Source of the DNA: Sphingobacteriales bacterium
GTDB lineage: Bacteria; Bacteroidota; Bacteroidia; Chitinophagales; Chitinophagaceae
Assembly (NCBI GenBank): GCA_016192105.1
Contig: JACPUV010000046.1
Span: 1 to 64,000 of the forward strand
DNA: 64,000 bases
Reading direction: 5' to 3'
Shown: piece by piece, positions 63,388 through 64,000 of the stretch
Layout: each line of letters starts with the position of its first letter
Position numbering within the stretch: position 1 is the first letter of the stretch
Translations under genes and position numbers: made by a program
Notes under the pieces: generated by a model
The model's input: the letters and a program-made list of their open reading frames with translations, nothing else
Database searches by the model: none
Told to the model about the DNA's origin: nothing

Positions 63388-63579
63388 GGCTATACTTTAA
63401 ACAGTGGTTAGGACGTAGAGACGGAGCAGAAGGTTACTCCTTTTGCAAAAGAACTACTAAATCCTTCGTAGCGTAAAAATAGGGGCGTAAACAGGGTAGC
63501 GGGCCTGGATTTATCTGACCGGCAGGTATTTACTGACGAATGGTCAAAAAGACGGGGCATTAACTTTTTATTGGGAAAT

Positions 63580-63612
63580 AAAAAGGCTGGTCGTTTAAAG
63601 ACCAGCCTTTTT
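63580..63612. terminator. Symmetric intrinsic terminator
   Basis: AAAAAGGCTGGTC (63580-63592) and GACCAGCCTTTTT (63600-63612) form a perfect 13-bp stem with a 7-nt loop and T runs on both strands. It ends leftward transcripts from the right edge of the window. Confidence 0.85.
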
Positions 63613-63632
63613 GGGGTATATACAAACAAGGA

Positions 63633-63806
63633 TTAGCCGTTTATAAAGGGGTTGGTACTACATTTCGCGGACGATAGTATGGTGAACGGGTACAATCCCT
63701 TTGCGATGGGCTGCAACGGAATACTACGACTCTTGTACCTGGTTGCACCCGTTGAAGTGGAAAATACTGTTTTTCCGGTCCTGTCAAAAATGAACGACCT
63801 GATCAC
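63633..63806 (-). pseudogene. Possible T9SS-tail-like fragment (57 codons, GTG start)
   Basis: The minus-strand frame from a GTG at 63806 to a TAA at 63635-63633 reads a segment with IFDRTGKTVFSTSTG and IPLQPIAKGLYPFTIL, close to the type A sorting-domain plan (strand, G-rich turn, then a G-L-Y strand). A TAA lies directly before the GTG; in the neighbouring frame an open stretch from the right ends at TGA near a T5 run, so a frameshift of a longer tail is possible. It may be a small gene, a remnant or chance. It ends 20 bp before the terminator at 63612. Confidence 0.3.
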
Positions 63807-63864
63807 TTATGAATTTTTCAACGGATACTGTAGCTGAATGAAAAGACTGGCCGGATTGGTGGGA

Positions 63865-64000
63865 TCAGAAGGAAAAAACCTCCGTGTTAAAGGAAACGCC
63901 GATATTGTAATTAAACCCTTTCAGATCTTTTATAGGCAAATCCGTTGATGAACCAAACACATGCCTTATATCAGAAAAGATCTGGAAACTGTTTACATCA
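63865..64000 (-). CDS. C-terminal end of an outer-membrane beta-barrel protein (partial)
   Basis: The gene runs off the right edge. The 45 visible codons end KGFNYNIGVSFNTEVFSF, a beta-strand with terminal Phe that is the usual C-terminal signal for outer-membrane insertion. No family can be named from this much. The stop is TGA at 63867-63865; the symmetric terminator at 63580-63612 lies 250 bp downstream, which could serve this gene. Confidence 0.65.
   Translation of the reverse strand, partial: DVNSFQIFSDIRHVFGSSTDLPIKDLKGFNYNIGVSFNTEVFSF

Noticed and set aside
63652..63837. Plus-strand 61-codon frame near the right edge
   Set aside because: No ribosome-binding or family evidence; the opposite strand reads a more plausible T9SS-like segment.

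Overview
The window reads as a chromosomal segment of a Bacteroidota bacterium, most likely of the family Chitinophagaceae. The signs are type IX secretion (T9SS) C-terminal domains of both type A and type B, the gliding-motility ATPase GldA, TAnnTTTG-type -7 promoter elements, the long form of IspG, two DUF3857/transglutaminase-like proteins, and DUF1501/DUF1800, DUF5916 and BatB/BatC proteins. Most genes look like vertically inherited core or lineage genes. No rRNA, tRNA, insertion sequence, phage or CRISPR array was seen by eye.

Layout. 1-7.1 kb: TetR regulator followed by a TolC / lipoprotein adaptor / RND pump operon, with a candidate operator palindrome upstream and a terminator downstream. 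7.1-14.5 kb: a GINT1-like glycosyltransferase-type protein with a GNAT partner, an M16 zinc peptidase, an AIM24-family protein and a lipoprotein polysaccharide deacetylase. 14.7-19.5 kb: two DUF3857 proteins separated by an AT-rich GxxExxY gene. 19.6-27.3 kb: an alpha/gamma-fused 2-oxoacid:acceptor oxidoreductase without its beta partner, an HD phosphohydrolase fused to a Pycsar-effector-like membrane domain, an SdiA-regulated-type lipoprotein, a large GAF protein and an outer-membrane protein. 27.4-32.7 kb: DUF1501 (T9SS type A), DUF1800 and a seven-repeat T9SS type B surface protein. 32.8-36.6 kb: nth, a small protein, FtsB/DivIC, enolase and GldA. 36.7-41.6 kb: an ion/bicarbonate neighbourhood (NhaD antiporter, two beta-carbonic anhydrases, a small membrane-anchored protein and a SulP transporter with STAS domain). 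41.6-45.5 kb: an MHS-type MFS transporter with a soluble insertion, a two-helix small protein and acetyl-CoA synthetase. 45.6-50.3 kb: hydrolase, L,D-transpeptidase and a sigma / anti-sigma / barrel operon. 50.7-52.8 kb: kbl, then a gene-poor stretch with a duplicated 52-bp repeat bracketing a DUF559 nuclease remnant, and a 42-residue lipoprotein. 52.9-60.7 kb: OXA-type beta-lactamase, BatB-BatC pair, ispG-yhhN-nadB operon and an LpxL-like acyltransferase. 60.9-64 kb: DUF5916 outer-membrane protein, a possible decayed T9SS tail and the end of another barrel protein.

The least ordinary signals are: (i) the orphan HD-PycTM fusion at 21.7-23.0 kb with no nucleotide cyclase in the window; (ii) intergenic arrays in which GAG-like trinucleotides recur exactly every 7 bp at three separate gene ends, once as a 32-bp imperfect inverted pair; (iii) the bicarbonate/sodium cluster with a small companion ORF; (iv) the 52-bp direct repeat carrying a 16-bp palindrome that abuts a truncated nuclease; and (v) the DUF1501/DUF1800 pair, where one partner has a twin-arginine signal plus a T9SS tail and the other has an RR motif but no hydrophobic segment. 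All calls come from reading the sequence; no database search was run.
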